Assembly: GCA_029948255.1 (NCBI GenBank)
Contig: JALIZF010001434.1
Coordinates: 186,001-250,000, forward strand
Origin: Telmatactis stephensoni
Taxonomy: Eukaryota; Cnidaria; Anthozoa; Actiniaria; Isophelliidae
Length of the DNA stretch: 64,000 bases
Direction of reading: 5' to 3'
In this document: in pieces, positions 35,601-44,558 of the stretch
How positions within the stretch are numbered: position 1 is the stretch's first letter
How the letters are laid out: the number at the start of each line of letters is the position of its first letter
Made by a program: the position numbers and the translations under genes
Notes under the pieces: model-generated
Databases searched by the model: none
The model's input: the letters and a program-made list of their open reading frames with translations, nothing else
What the model was told of the DNA's origin: nothing

Positions 35601-36273
35601 CCCGTACGGCCCTGCTCGCACGTTCTTAAGAAAACCTTCGGAAAAGATGACGTGATCAGGGCTGTACGGCTTTGCGCGAGCGGGCCGTAAAAACCCGTAC
35701 GGCCCTGCTCGTCTCCGCGCGCTTTAATGTTATTTGCATTAGAGATCGAGTTTTTAAGCACTTTTTATAACAGAAAAATCAGGTCATACGATAAAATGCT
35801 TATTGACTGAGTTGGGCCGGACTGAAAATATTTGGTTTCTTGGTCATTTGTATAGACCTCGCTGCGCTCGGTTCGAACGGTATAACCTCGAGCCAAATAT
35901 TTTCCCGTCCGGCCCGACCTAACTCAGTCAATAAGTACAACTTTCTGTTCGGTCTTGACTTGACAATTGTTGCTTCGAGCCTCGAGAACGTTTTTTTTTT
36001 CAATAAGTGTAAATAAGACTTCAATTCAGCGTAGTGTACATCTGATTTTCTTTGATTTCATTGCAGCCAACAAGAGAACAGTGGCAGAAAGTATTTTACC
36101 TCTCAGCTGCAATTTACCTCGTTGGCGCAGTGGTATTTCTGGTTTTTGGTTCTTCCAAAGAACAACCATGGAACACACCAGTGAAACATAAAGAAGGCGA
36201 AGCGGAATCTGTAGCGTTTACAAAGGATGAAAGTAGTAATAGCGATGATATATGTGAGCTGGCTAATGCATAA
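26686..36273 (+). CDS. SLC17A5-like: SLC17-family anion transporter, sialin-like
   Basis: Ten exons: 26686-26919, 29929-29962, 30757-30956, 32058-32145, 32639-32734, 32886-33025, 33434-33583, 34168-34300, 34668-34912 and 36067-36273. All have GT-AG ends and compatible phases, for 508 residues, the normal SLC17 length. It is a major-facilitator protein with about 12 membrane helices. Family landmarks are [11 protein letters not shown] in helix 1, [72 protein letters not shown] and [19 protein letters not shown]. Sialin exports sialic acid from lysosomes with protons; other SLC17 members carry glutamate, nucleotides or phosphate. Similarity in WAPPLERS and HLDIAP regions favours sialin, but two residues thought important for sialin are changed: Val152 where human has Glu171, and Asn164 where human has His183. 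The start is the ATG at 26686. AATAAA overlaps the stop. The introns are crowded with foldback elements. Confidence 0.92.
27193..29210. mobile_element. 2.0-kb element with GGCGATAGGCGATAGGAGAT terminal repeats in SLC17 intron 1
   Basis: A perfect 35-bp inverted repeat, starting AGCTAAAGGCGATAGGCGAT at 27195 and ending in its complement around 29207, bounds this segment. No transposase frame is visible inside. The left part is itself a large palindrome (27251-27841). This suggests a non-autonomous DNA transposon. A clear target duplication was not found. Confidence 0.65.
27251..27841. mobile_element. 591-bp palindrome nested in the 2-kb element
   Basis: The arms run AGGCATTTTGGGGTAGAAGC, then ATTCTGCAATCTTATACGTG, and inside that ACCATAGCTGGAAAGTGCAC. 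The right half mirrors these and ends GCTTCTACCCTAAAATGCC. The inner 27445-27645 part belongs to the ACCATAGCTGGAAAG family. Confidence 0.85.
29225..29531. mobile_element. Foldback element with loop CACGAGGCGTAGCCGAATG, copy A
   Basis: The arms GATATAAACACGATGGAAGA and TCCAGAGTGTTTATATCACA surround ACACGAGGCGTAGCCGAATG. After the hairpin comes a second GATATAAACATGG block and GCCAATCAGCGCGTGCGTTA. The copy at 45111-45408 is the same element in the opposite orientation. Confidence 0.85.
29800..29853. repeat. Mini-hairpin CTCGTTCCCAGGCCC
   Basis: CTCGTTCCCAGGCCC pairs with GGGCCTGGGAAAGAG around a CGCTTTGGGATGAA loop. It is the same class as 2240-2307. Confidence 0.6.
29986..30118. mobile_element. 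AGGGCCCGTTCACATGAG MITE, copy 2
   Basis: The ends AGGGCCCGTTCACATGAGCG and TTCATGTGAACGGGCCCT pair. The inner arms (CCCCTATGTAGTAGGGATAA with TTATCCCTACTACATAGG) pair too. It lies 23 bp after SLC17 exon 2. Confidence 0.85.
30175..30285. repeat. GGATGGAATGG microsatellite
   Basis: Imperfect GGAATGGATGG/GGGATAGGAT units in SLC17 intron 2. Confidence 0.7.
30440..30563. mobile_element. MITE with GGGGCCGGTTGTACGAAG ends
   Basis: The left end GGGGCCGGTTGTACGAAGCT and the right end CCTTCGTACAACCGGGCCCT pair, and internal GGATAA/TTATCC units repeat. A decayed relative starts near 30652 (GCTGTTTGCACGAAGCCTGG). Confidence 0.8.
31185..31615. mobile_element. 430-bp foldback element in SLC17 intron 3
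   Basis: The outer arms AATAGGCCATATGCATTAAC and GTGCATATGGCCTATT pair. Middle arms around AGAGCACCTCGATATTAGTA and inner arms around AAAAACGCGTTGGAT also pair. A (TTTG)n tract interrupts the right arm. Confidence 0.8.
31869..32017. mobile_element. TA-flanked MITE GAGCAGATTTCGTATGAGTG, copy 1
   Basis: The arms are TAGAGCAGATTTCGTATGAG and CATACGAAATCTACTCTA. A second copy lies at 34921-35068. Confidence 0.85.
32171..32403 (+). mobile_element. tRNA-like SINE fragment in SLC17 intron 4
   Basis: It contains a box-B-like GCGGTTCGATGCCCGAAC, then TTCTGGAGTTTTTCTCCGGG, and ends TCCATTGTAAAGCGCATA. No box A can be assigned with confidence. Confidence 0.4.
32419..32469. repeat. Mini-hairpin ACCCTAGGTACCAGAGGCCC
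   Basis: ACCCTAGGTACCAGAGGCCC pairs with GGGCCTCTGGTACCCAGGGT around a short loop, in SLC17 intron 4. Confidence 0.75.
33081..33235. repeat. (CTTC)n microsatellite
   Basis: A long TTCC tetranucleotide array in SLC17 intron 6. The Leu-Pro-Ser-Phe and Arg-Lys-Glu-Gly frames across it are artefacts. Confidence 0.9.
33757..34128. mobile_element. CCAATCAG/CG-rich composite repeat with loop-like GCACGAGGCGTAAGCAC
   Basis: Two CCAAT-CG blocks in opposite orientation (33757 and about 33870-33900) are followed by a hairpin with outer arms AATAGAAAAC (about 34006) and GTTTTCTATT (about 34115). The loop, on the minus strand, reads GCACGAGGCGTAAGCAC. It ends about 40 bp before SLC17 exon 8. Confidence 0.55.
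34921..35068. mobile_element. MITE GAGCAGATTTCGTATGAGTG, copy 2, abutting a splice donor
   Basis: It begins at the ninth intron base after SLC17 exon 9 (exon ends 34912, intron starts GTAAGATG). The right end ATACGAAATCGACTCTA mirrors the left. About 90% like the copy at 31869 by eye. Confidence 0.85.
35797..35939. mobile_element. MITE with CTTATTGACTGAGTTGGGCC ends
   Basis: The left arm CTTATTGACTGAGTTGGGCC and the right arm CCGACCTAACTCAGTCAATA pair. The inner AAAATATTTGGTTTC/GAGCCAAATATTTT also pair, and the centre is CCTCGCTGCGCTCGG. It lies in SLC17 intron 9. Confidence 0.85.
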
Positions 36274-36560
36274 ATAAAAGGGAAAAATCTAGATCTTTGG
36301 CATATCAGCCGTGCCAGCGTAAATACCGGTCAGCGGACAGAGGACAAAATGGCGGACAAATCAATATCGCGGACGTTTATTGAAATTTCTCGATAGCATT
36401 GTAAAAAAAATCATTCCGTGCTCCCTTGCAAATATGCGATATAAAAGTAAAGTTTTATAAGGAAATACTATCTAAATCAATCTTATCTCTTTCGTCTTAT
36501 GCAACAATTTTTGTTCCGAGCTTTGCAGTCGGTGACCGGCATCATCAGAAAAACTGTGTA

Positions 36561-36792
36561 CAAGGAGCAAGTGTAGCTCTGTTGGTTAGTGTTTTCTGAA
36601 GCGAGAGGTCCGAGTTCGATTCCCAGTCACCTCATGCTTGTTTCGACTTCTTTCCATTCCGTGTAGCTTTAAGTAGCTTTAAATACCCTTAAAACGGAGC
36701 ACTGATGGAAAGGGGGGGGGGGGGGGGGAGAGGGGGGTAAAGAGCGCACCATCGGCTTTCTGGAAGGAACTACTCTACGGTGGGTCAACCGA
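36561..36792 (+). mobile_element. tRNA-derived SINE, copy B
   Basis: Box A-like GTGTAGCTCTGTTGGTTAGT and box B-like GAGTTCGATTCCC are about 40 bp apart. They are followed by TTCCATTCCGTGTAGCTTTA, GAGCACTGATGGAAAGGGGG and GCGCACCATCGGC. It does not fold as an intact tRNA, and the 3' part is shared with copies at 10774 and 51948. Confidence 0.65.
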
Positions 36793-38587
36793 TAGGGTAT
36801 GGTTTTTTAGCTCCCAGGTCTGGAGTACGGTATCATTTTTGCTGCGAGCGAAGCGAGTAGCCTCCTATTCGGAACACAGTGTAATCTGTGGATGTCACTA
36901 GACGAACATGCGATACATACGATCAGCGGTTCAAGTCCATACCGTATCGAGAGTCGATGGCAAGGATGTCACTAGACAAACACGCGATACATACGATCAG
37001 CGATTCACATCTTTTTCTAAGTAAACTAGCTTTTTAAAATCAGTTAGTTTTATAATCATTGCCAACGCTAGCCATTTGAGATTGTTTGAAAATTGCTTTA
37101 CTCAAAGTGCTAAATATTTTGAGCTGTGTGTGTCCGACACTGATCCTTGTAGTTCAATATTGAAGGTCAACTAGCAGTGTTCGTCACACAACGCACAGGA
37201 GATAGACAAGAAACATTTGATATATCAGAGAAAGCGGTGTACTTTCGTGAGTTTTAGGGGAACAGTTCTGCTAACGTGACGTGGATACACCAGCTGTTTT
37301 CTGCTCGCAGCACTTCACTTTCTATTAGAAATAGCTAGTTTATTTATTTATTTATTTATTTTTTGTTTTTGTTTGAAGTATGGGATAGGGTACCGTTTTG
37401 AACTGGGATAGGGTATGGTTTCCACAGTAGCCCCGCTATCAGTTTACAGTTGTCTTCAGCATGCACGCTTTCTAAAAAGAACTAAGAAGCTCAATAAAAC
37501 AGGCCAAGAAACGTTGATTAAAATGATGATTAAAATACATTTATCATAAATAAATACTTTCAAAAATAAAGAAAATAAAAATAAAATACTTTTATAAATA
37601 AATACTTTTATGATGCTCATATCGTCAACGACGACGACTGCCGTCATAAGCTGAGTATCAGGTCCTAGAGAAGAGGAAAAGAGTGGGGAGAGGGGAGGGT
37701 AGGGGAAGGGGAGGACATTACTTAAGGGGGAGGGGAGGGGACTGTCCACTTCTCTCCTCCGTTTCCCCTTCCCCCCCCCCCCCCCCCAACCCACCCATCT
37801 ATTTCCCTTCCCTATAGGGTCCTCAAACTCGGGTTACTTTTATCATTACAGTCTAGCCGTTAGTCTGGCAGTGGGACAGGATATACATTTTTATTGGACC
37901 TCCCCGCGGGTCCGTTCTTTCCTCATGTCTAAATATCAGGCTATAAAATGGACTCCTGATGAGCTTTTCCGTCGACAAAGGGCAATTCTGGATTCTTTCA
38001 TTCGCCGTCAGCAATCATGTTTCTGACCTGCTGACCTTGTCACTGTTGGAAAAAGAATCATTTGTTGTAGACGAATGTAAAATGATACTGATATGCATGC
38101 ACCGAGAGGGAGATCAGGTCCCTGTTCCAGCAAAATCAAGCTATAGTCTATAGTGCTATAAGTGTCGCAGTGATTGTAAGGGCCTTGAAACGTTTATAGC
38201 AGGTAAATAACACAAAGCATTTTGTACAGAAGGCAATTTTGACCCAGGATTAGGACGGTAAAAGCATGAAACTCCTTGCACTAGCTAAGCTCACTTGGCT
38301 TGAGGGCCGATGGTCAAGGATTTGAACATGATTTGCTGAAATTTGTCGCTCGACTTTTTAAACCTTTATCCATATATAAATTATGTTAAAATACCTGATT
38401 GTCTTGGAGATATCTTTCCTTTCAAAGGAGATCGGTTATGTTGAACGATCCACATTGTCAGTTAGTTTAAGCTACGTTAATATGGTATGGACGGTATTTG
38501 TATCAAGACACTGTCCTTTGTTTTAAAATACACCAAAATGTTACCGCAAATATATATTCTTGGACCAGTTTCAGGGCCAGTTCAATC
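36793..38587. other. Intergenic region between SLC17 and sulfotransferase genes
   Basis: It contains a direct duplication (36890-36938 and 36964-37009, GGATGTCACTAGAC and GCGATACATACGATCAGCG), several GGGATAGGGTA motifs (36800, 37381, 37408) and a purine-rich tract at 37660-37800. No exon is seen. Confidence 0.5.
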
Positions 38588-40744
38588 ATGGTGAAGTTCA
38601 AAGTTCTCTTTATTGTCGCAGTCGTATTTATAGGAATGCTTTTTTCAGGTAAATCAATTAACATTAGACATGTATTTGTGTATAAACAGTTGGAGCCAGA
38701 TGTAAAAGTAACTTTACTATCTCCAGAATTCTTTCTCCGGGTTGCCAATTAACCTCTTTAATTGTCCCCCTCTTCAGTACAGACTTAAGTATTTTTCAGT
38801 TTAACACGAGCTATAGGTAAACAGCTATAAAACATAAAAAAGCAGTCATTATCTTTTTAAGAAGTCTAGTGTCTGTAGGTCCAAATCACTACCCCTAAAA
38901 TGAGTAGTTTCCGTCGTTGACACCGTAGTTAAAGGGACGTTTAGTTAATTTCTTGTGTAAAAATACGCAGAAACGAATCCATAACAGTTATGATATTTGT
39001 TTTTCTTCTTCAGGAGTTAGTTCCATTACCTTTCCCAAATTTCGAAGGGTAAGCCTTATCAATTGTATCTTTTTTCTCTTTCACTGAAATGATACAATAC
39101 TCTCTAGCTAATACACTCAATTCTCGCGGCTTTTTTACGAAGAGTTCTGATATTAGTTGTATGTGCTTATGATAATGAGAGTACGCAATAACATTTTTTC
39201 TGTCTAGACTGATTTTCACACGGTTGGGGGTCTTATTGCGTTTCCTCGGCACCTTTTGATGACCCCTGACCGGCGTCTAAAAATCAGGTTGATTTTCAGT
39301 TAAATCTCTGTTATAACAGGGGAGGTCTGAAGACTTTTGTAAATGCGGGTGTCCATAGCCTGTGTAACCAGACTCTCGAAAGGGGATGGGAGGGGAGGGG
39401 GAGGGAGGGGATTGGAACTGGGGAGGAGGGGGAAGGAAAGAGAGACGGCTCTCTCTTCTTCCCCCTCCTTGCCAGTCCCAATCCCCTTCCCCTCTGCCAC
39501 TATTAAGAGTCTGGCTACGCAGACTAGGTGTCCAAGACCCATTTGACTGTAGCCTGATATACAAGATATATAGTATGGAGCAACGACCATCCACTTTTAA
39601 GTCTCCCCTTCACGCTCCCCAGTGAGTCTGTATACAGCATTATATTTTCAAGGTCTTGTATTCAAACAACACAAAAATATGACACACTGGCCTCTCCTCA
39701 AGCATGCTCAAGTACCTCTCAAGTGCCTCTCAAAACGGAGCATTGTTGTGAGGGTTTGGTGTCAGTGTTAATCATTTTCATTGAAACTCTTGCATTTTTG
39801 GCGTCCAAATGAAGAATACTTCCTCTGAAAGCGCTGACTTTCTCGTTAATTCCTCAAATTACACGCGGAGTCTAATCTTTCACCATTGTTACTATATAGC
39901 AGAGAGGCCTACAATAATTGTCAGTTTTTTCTTGAAATTTTAGATGTCAGGTGATGAGCGCCTTGAGCTTCTTGAAAACTCATGTGCCTCACAGCGACGG
40001 AATCAGCAAAGATCGTCTGAGATTAGGCTGGAAAATGTCTTCCACCACATGCTGGTGAACGATGAACATGGGATAATATACTGCTATGTACCAAAGGTGG
40101 CTTGCTCAAACTGGAAACGTGTGATGGCGGTCTTGGATAAAAGGGCTGATGATACAAACCAAATGAATGCCGTCGATCACAATTGTTTTAAACGTCTTTC
40201 GAACTACAGTCTCCCCGACATCCAGTATCGACTTAAGACCTACTTCAAGTTCATGTTTGTCAGAGAACCACTACAACGACTAGTGTCAGCCTATAAGGAT
40301 AAATTGACCGGGAAGAGCAAGTACTACACTAAATTCTTTGGTGATCCGATTATCCATAAGTTCAGACCATTTACTAGAAGCAACGAGGTACCCCCTTCTT
40401 GGCCAACGTTGGAAGAGTTCTTTAAACATGTGCAATCCAAGCATCCATTGGCCATGGATGAGCACTGGATGCCAATGAACAAGTTATGTCAGCCTTGTGT
40501 CATCAAGTACGACTTCGTTGGCAGCTTGGAGAATATCGACCAAGACAGTAAGGAGGTCCTAGAGATACTGAACCTTTCAAGCATCGTGCAGTTTCCAGGA
40601 CAACAAAAGATGTACAAAAATAGAACCGGCCCAAGTACCAAAGAGCTGCTAAACCAAACCCCCAAGAATTTGATCAAAAGGATTCTTCAGATATATCGTG
40701 CTGATTACCAACTTTTTCACTACAGCTTGCCCGACGTAAATTAA
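38588..40744 (+). CDS. Carbohydrate sulfotransferase, HNK-1ST / chondroitin 4-O-sulfotransferase type
   Basis: Exons: 38588-38648, 39014-39048 and 39944-40744, with phases 1 and 0, giving 298 residues and stop TAA. The short N-terminus is a type II signal anchor (VLFIVAVVFIGMLFSG) as expected for a Golgi lumenal enzyme. The large exon holds the two PAPS-binding signatures of the Sulfotransfer_2 family: the 5'-phosphosulfate loop YVPKVACSNWKRV (about residues 81-92) and the 3'-phosphate site FVREPLQRLVSAYKDK (about residues 137-152). Further family marks are HWMPMNKLCQPC and YDFVGSLENI. Such enzymes transfer sulfate from PAPS to GalNAc or glucuronate of glycosaminoglycan or glycoprotein chains. 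The stem region between anchor and catalytic domain is short compared with vertebrate CHST11/12. The exact acceptor sugar cannot be read from sequence. Candidate poly(A) signal AATAAA at 41166-41171. Confidence 0.9.
39354..39532. mobile_element. Foldback element with AGTCTGGYTACRCAG ends in sulfotransferase intron 2
   Basis: The left arm is AGCCTGTGTAACCAGACTCT and the right arm AGAGTCTGGCTACGCAGACT. Inner purine/pyrimidine tracts (GGGGATGGGAGGGGAGGGGG against CCCAATCCCCTTCCCCTC) also pair. Confidence 0.8.
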
Positions 40745-41970
40745 GGGTTTTCGTCAGGGAAAATTAAATGCAAAAAATTGGCCGCGGTTTTAAGTGCCTC
40801 TAACACCTGATTTGAAAATTCCAGTAACGATTGAACTCCATGTAAACAGTTGACTGGTGCAATATTTTCCCATATAAGCTCTGTATTCGTGAGTTGTTAA
40901 GGATTTATGCTAATTAGATGACGTCTACCCAGGAATTTGCAATATTTCGTGCGACGTGTTGCAGCGAAAAAATTCTGTCGCAGCGACAAGATTTTCACAG
41001 AAATTCTACAGTACACACGAGGGGAATTGTCGCCGCGACGTGTCCCCCCGCGTCGATCCTGTCGCACCGACCTGACGCCTAGTGTGTGCCGGCCTTTACG
41101 CTTTAGAAGTGCGCTTGATACTGATATCCTAGGACACATTCATGAAATCCCTTATATGCAAACAAAATAAAACACTGATGTGTTAAAAAGATGTTTCATT
41201 TGCACCATCAAGGCCTTTTTCTATATACCTATTTGTACAAACATTGACCCTTCAAAACATAGAAGCTGAGACCGAAATGAACATTGGGTAATTTGTTGAT
41301 TAGATGCGATTTAAAAGAAGCCAGTGGACGAGAACGTTTCAAACGGCGACTGAGACAAACTCTTGGTGTTCCCAACTTGAATATGTAGCAAATTCATAGA
41401 TAAAACATATGAAAATCCATATATTACTAGTGTACCCAGGAGCCATTTCGGCGGTCTCAGCTTAATTCTAGCTTCGATAATTTTTAAAGGGTTAATGTTT
41501 GTGAAAATAGGTATATTAAATGATTCCTGGATAGACGTCATCAAATAATTATCATATTGCAAGTTTAAACCACCGTATCTCGATCACCAGCGCCATGCTC
41601 AAACCAAGAAATGTTGTTCTCAGACTCATTAATTATTCATGAGGTTATCAGCCAATCAGGTGTCTCGAATTAGGTCACATGATGAACTTTGAAACCCCGG
41701 AAAGCTGCTCTAAAGTACTTTGAAATGATTTCAAAGTCCTTGGACGTTGATATGATTTCAGAAATGATTTCCAGACAATCCTGGGGTGTTTTGCTCTATT
41801 TGTCTTATCATAAATGTACTTTGGTAACGCTTTCTATAGTAGCTCGTATAAATATTTGCTCAGAAAAACATAGTTCTTTGTCTAACTTTACATTTTAAAG
41901 TATTAAAAGACTCTTGAAATACTTTCACACGGTAACCAGTACCGAGATTCGAACTCCTAACCACCAACTT
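40745..41970. other. Downstream of the sulfotransferase; no gene recognised
   Basis: The region 40940-41100 is rich in GCGACG/GTCGCAGCGAC motifs with weak self-complementarity and may be an old MITE. The rest is featureless AT-rich DNA. Confidence 0.4.
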
Positions 41971-42125
41971 ACTAATTCCATGCCTAGTCCCCAGGCGTGT
42001 AGTCACTCTGTGACGTCACGTCACGTTTTGAAACGAGAGACGGGATAGCCTGGGGACTAGGCTGACTAATTCCTATTACTTACCACTAAGTTACATGCTA
42101 ATTCTTTGACCAGAACAGAATTTCT
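41935..42125 (-). mobile_element. tRNA-like SINE (minus strand) interrupted by a mini-hairpin
   Basis: On the minus strand a box-A-like TAACTTAGTGGTAAGTAATA and a box-B-like GAGTTCGAATCTC appear only after removing 41980-42073. It does not form a full tRNA cloverleaf, so I call it a SINE relic. Confidence 0.45.
41980..42064. mobile_element. 85-bp mini-hairpin GCCTAGTCCCCAGGC with 9-bp target duplication
   Basis: ATGCCTAGTCCCCAGGCG pairs with AGCCTGGGGACTAGGC. ACTAATTCC precedes it (41971-41979) and follows it (42065-42073). The duplicated flank shows it was inserted rather than being a local structure. Confidence 0.8.
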
Positions 42126-42249
42126 TAATTTTGAACTGTTATAGAAATTATCCGTGCATGCATAACTACTAGTTTTAAAATAGTTTCATTCTAATAAAAT
42201 TGGTAAATATCTGGACGAAGATTCCTCCCGAGTAATTAATGAGTTTGAG

Positions 42250-42609
42250 CATAGCTAATAGAGGGGACTGGTTAGGAAGCCTTTTGTTATATGTCTTTGT
42301 TCATTTTTTTCAACCGTGACCGTGCACAAATCTTTTATTTTTTCATTGTTTCGCCTTAATTGCCATGGTTGAGCAACTGAGCCCAAATGTTTCTTTTCCG
42401 CTGCTTGTTCGATGTATTCTAGTTCAAAATTAATTATATTAGAATATTTCAATAAATAATCCAATAGACAACATTTCGGTTCATTCATATAGCCATTTTC
42501 TAATGAATTTAAACAAACTTTGTGCACGGTCAAGACCAGTTCAACATCCAGACTAGAACAAAGAAATGTAACAAAAGGCTTCCTAACCATTCCCCTCTAT
42601 TAACTATGG
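42250..42609. mobile_element. 360-bp foldback element with TAATAGAGGGGA ends
   Basis: The left arm starts CATAGCTAATAGAGGGGACT and continues GGTTAGGAAGCCTTTTGTTA. The right arm mirrors it, ending CCCCTCTATTAACTATGG. The 111-residue minus-strand frame spans the element and has no recognisable domain. Confidence 0.8.
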
Positions 42610-43089
42610 TTTGAGAAGTCGTTCAAAAGTTTCCAATTCGGACTTGACGGCGTTTCAAAGTCCTTGCAATTAGTTCCAGCTGCGCCTCGGACTGGAACTA
42701 ATTGCGCGGTTTGAAACAAGTCAATTCATTGTTGGCCTTTAAACATTACTTCCAGTCGTATCTACGCATACTATGAAATGGATACTGTTAATTTGAAACA
42801 AGAGGTTAAGAGCACTATCGTTAAGTCAACTTTAACAACGCTAACCATGTTGACAAGCATTGCTATATAAAGTGAGATTTCGGTAAAAATGGTCTGATGA
42901 CCGCAGGCCAATATGAGTTGACAAGTGCAAAGGGCGTCCAGCGGCGTCGCCATAGCCTACATTTTAGAAGTAATTTATCAATACATCTCTTAAGTTTTAA
43001 TTCCGTGAAAACCAGTAGTCACTTTAGTTATACAATTTTCGACTGCCGCGCTCTCTTTTACTCCTTCACTTAGACTTTCCAAAAGTCGT

Positions 43090-43326
43090 TAAAGCGGTGT
43101 TACACGAGACGATTTTTAACGACGATTTTCAGCGCAACGGCGTTGCGTTAAAAATCTTTCTTGTGTAACATGACACTTGGAACGATTTTCCTTGCAATTT
43201 TCGCTTCGGCAACGCGTTGCGAGTTTTTGAATCCAATTCAAGAACTCGCAACGCAAAATATTGCAAGTTGTTGCAACGTTGCGCGGAAAATCCTCGTTAA
43301 AAATCGTCTCGTGTAACACCGCCTTT
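43090..43326. mobile_element. MITE with AAGCGGTGTTACACGAGACG ends
   Basis: The left arm AAGCGGTGTTACACGAGACG continues ATTTTTAACGACGATTTTC. The right arm ends AATCGTCTCGTGTAACACCG then CCTTT. Internal GTTGCGTT/AACGCAAC pairs add to the fold. Confidence 0.85.
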
Positions 43327-43504
43327 AGATGCGCAATTTTATTTTTTACTTCGTCGCTCGCTCAAAACTACAATCTCTTTTTTTATTACTCTCAGAGAAA
43401 TAACGGGCTAAGTGGTCGAGGGCGAACTAAGCGAGCATGGTAGTGAGGACCCAGTATGCTGCACATTTATACCAGCTATCATTTTTATGTTAGCTGACTC
43501 ATTT

Positions 43505-43525
43505 TTGCAGGATAAATAAAGTATT

Positions 43526-43612
<87 letters not shown>
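43505..43612. repeat. (ATT)n microsatellite after GGATAAATAAAGTATTAG
   Basis: More than 25 ATT units. The preceding GGATAAATAAAG resembles a retroelement 3' end. Confidence 0.85.
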
Positions 43613-43615
<3 letters not shown>

Positions 43616-43707
43616 TATTATGTATTTCAAGAACGTATGTTTGTTTTTTTCATATCATTGTGACTTGTTCTTTATCTTGTGAAAAATGAGTTTTATCACC
43701 TCTAATT

Positions 43708-43855
43708 GCTGGGTTTCATCCATTCCTTTGGGAATCAAAAGACAAAGAACCGGTAGCCATGTTGGAAGAACAAACAAGAGACGTTAATGAGAAATCTTTT
43801 GTTGAAGTCCATCCAAGATGGATGCCGTGACGTCACATGCAACCCAAGAATATTG
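43708..43855. repeat. Long-range inverted repeat, left arm
   Basis: GCTGGGTTTCATCCATTCCT, CAAAAGACAAAGAACCGGTAG, CCATGTTGGA, and CCAAGATGGATGCCGTGACG. An inverted relative lies at 45745-45890. Confidence 0.7.
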
Positions 43856-44046
43856 TTCGCAAAATTTTTGTTTCTTAGTATTGCTCCGATCCGTCCCTAC
43901 AGCCTTCACCTCGGCTATAACATTGTTGACGAGCAATTTTAAACGTATTACAAATTACTCCGACTATCCTCGGTTCTGTCTATTCTCTGTTCTATGCATG
44001 TCTCTTGCAAAGGCTACAATCATATTTCAATAAACGTTGTCGGCAA

Positions 44047-44273
44047 AAGCTTACGCGACTCACCCGATCGAGGGAGGCATGGGTAAACATTACTAAAGCT
44101 ATATAATCACACAAATATCCACACCATACTTCAACTTCAGCTTGCCATGACCAAATACACTAAAGAGCTTCATTTGCTGATTTTAAAATCAAGACCAATG
44201 CGAAAAGGAGAGGGACTGATTTTGCAACTACCCATGCTCCTTTTCGGTCTAGTCGCGTAGGCTTGAGACCTCT
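44047..44273. mobile_element. Foldback element with AAGCTTACGCGACTCACCC ends
   Basis: The left arm AAGCTTACGCGACTCACCCG has GGCATGGGTA behind it. The right arm is CTACCCATGCTCCTTTTCGG then TAGTCGCGTAGGCTT. Confidence 0.65.
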
Positions 44274-44558
44274 CATACGACAACCTTTTTTGAAATCGGT
44301 ATATACAATAAAGACGATTTACCCTCGATTCCTTCCCCTATGCCTCAATGTTGGTATGTAATGGTTTCAACTCTCTGAGGCTAATGTATGTGTTGAAGTT
44401 TAAAGCCCAAATTAAATAACAACATTGAGATGGGGGAAGGGGGACGAGCCTTCGCCGGATTTAATCATTATGCCACATTATATTTGTGTCGTCATAGGTT
44501 ATAAATAGCAAGGCCTACAGTCTTAATTATGCCCCTTTCATTGCTATCAAGTTTTTTC

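Noticed and set aside
36561..36640. A functional tRNA gene
   Set aside because: Box-like motifs are present but acceptor and anticodon stems do not pair, and the sequence continues into a repeated SINE body.
41935..42125. A tRNA gene split by an insertion
   Set aside because: After removing the hairpin the acceptor stem still pairs poorly; a SINE relic is a better explanation.
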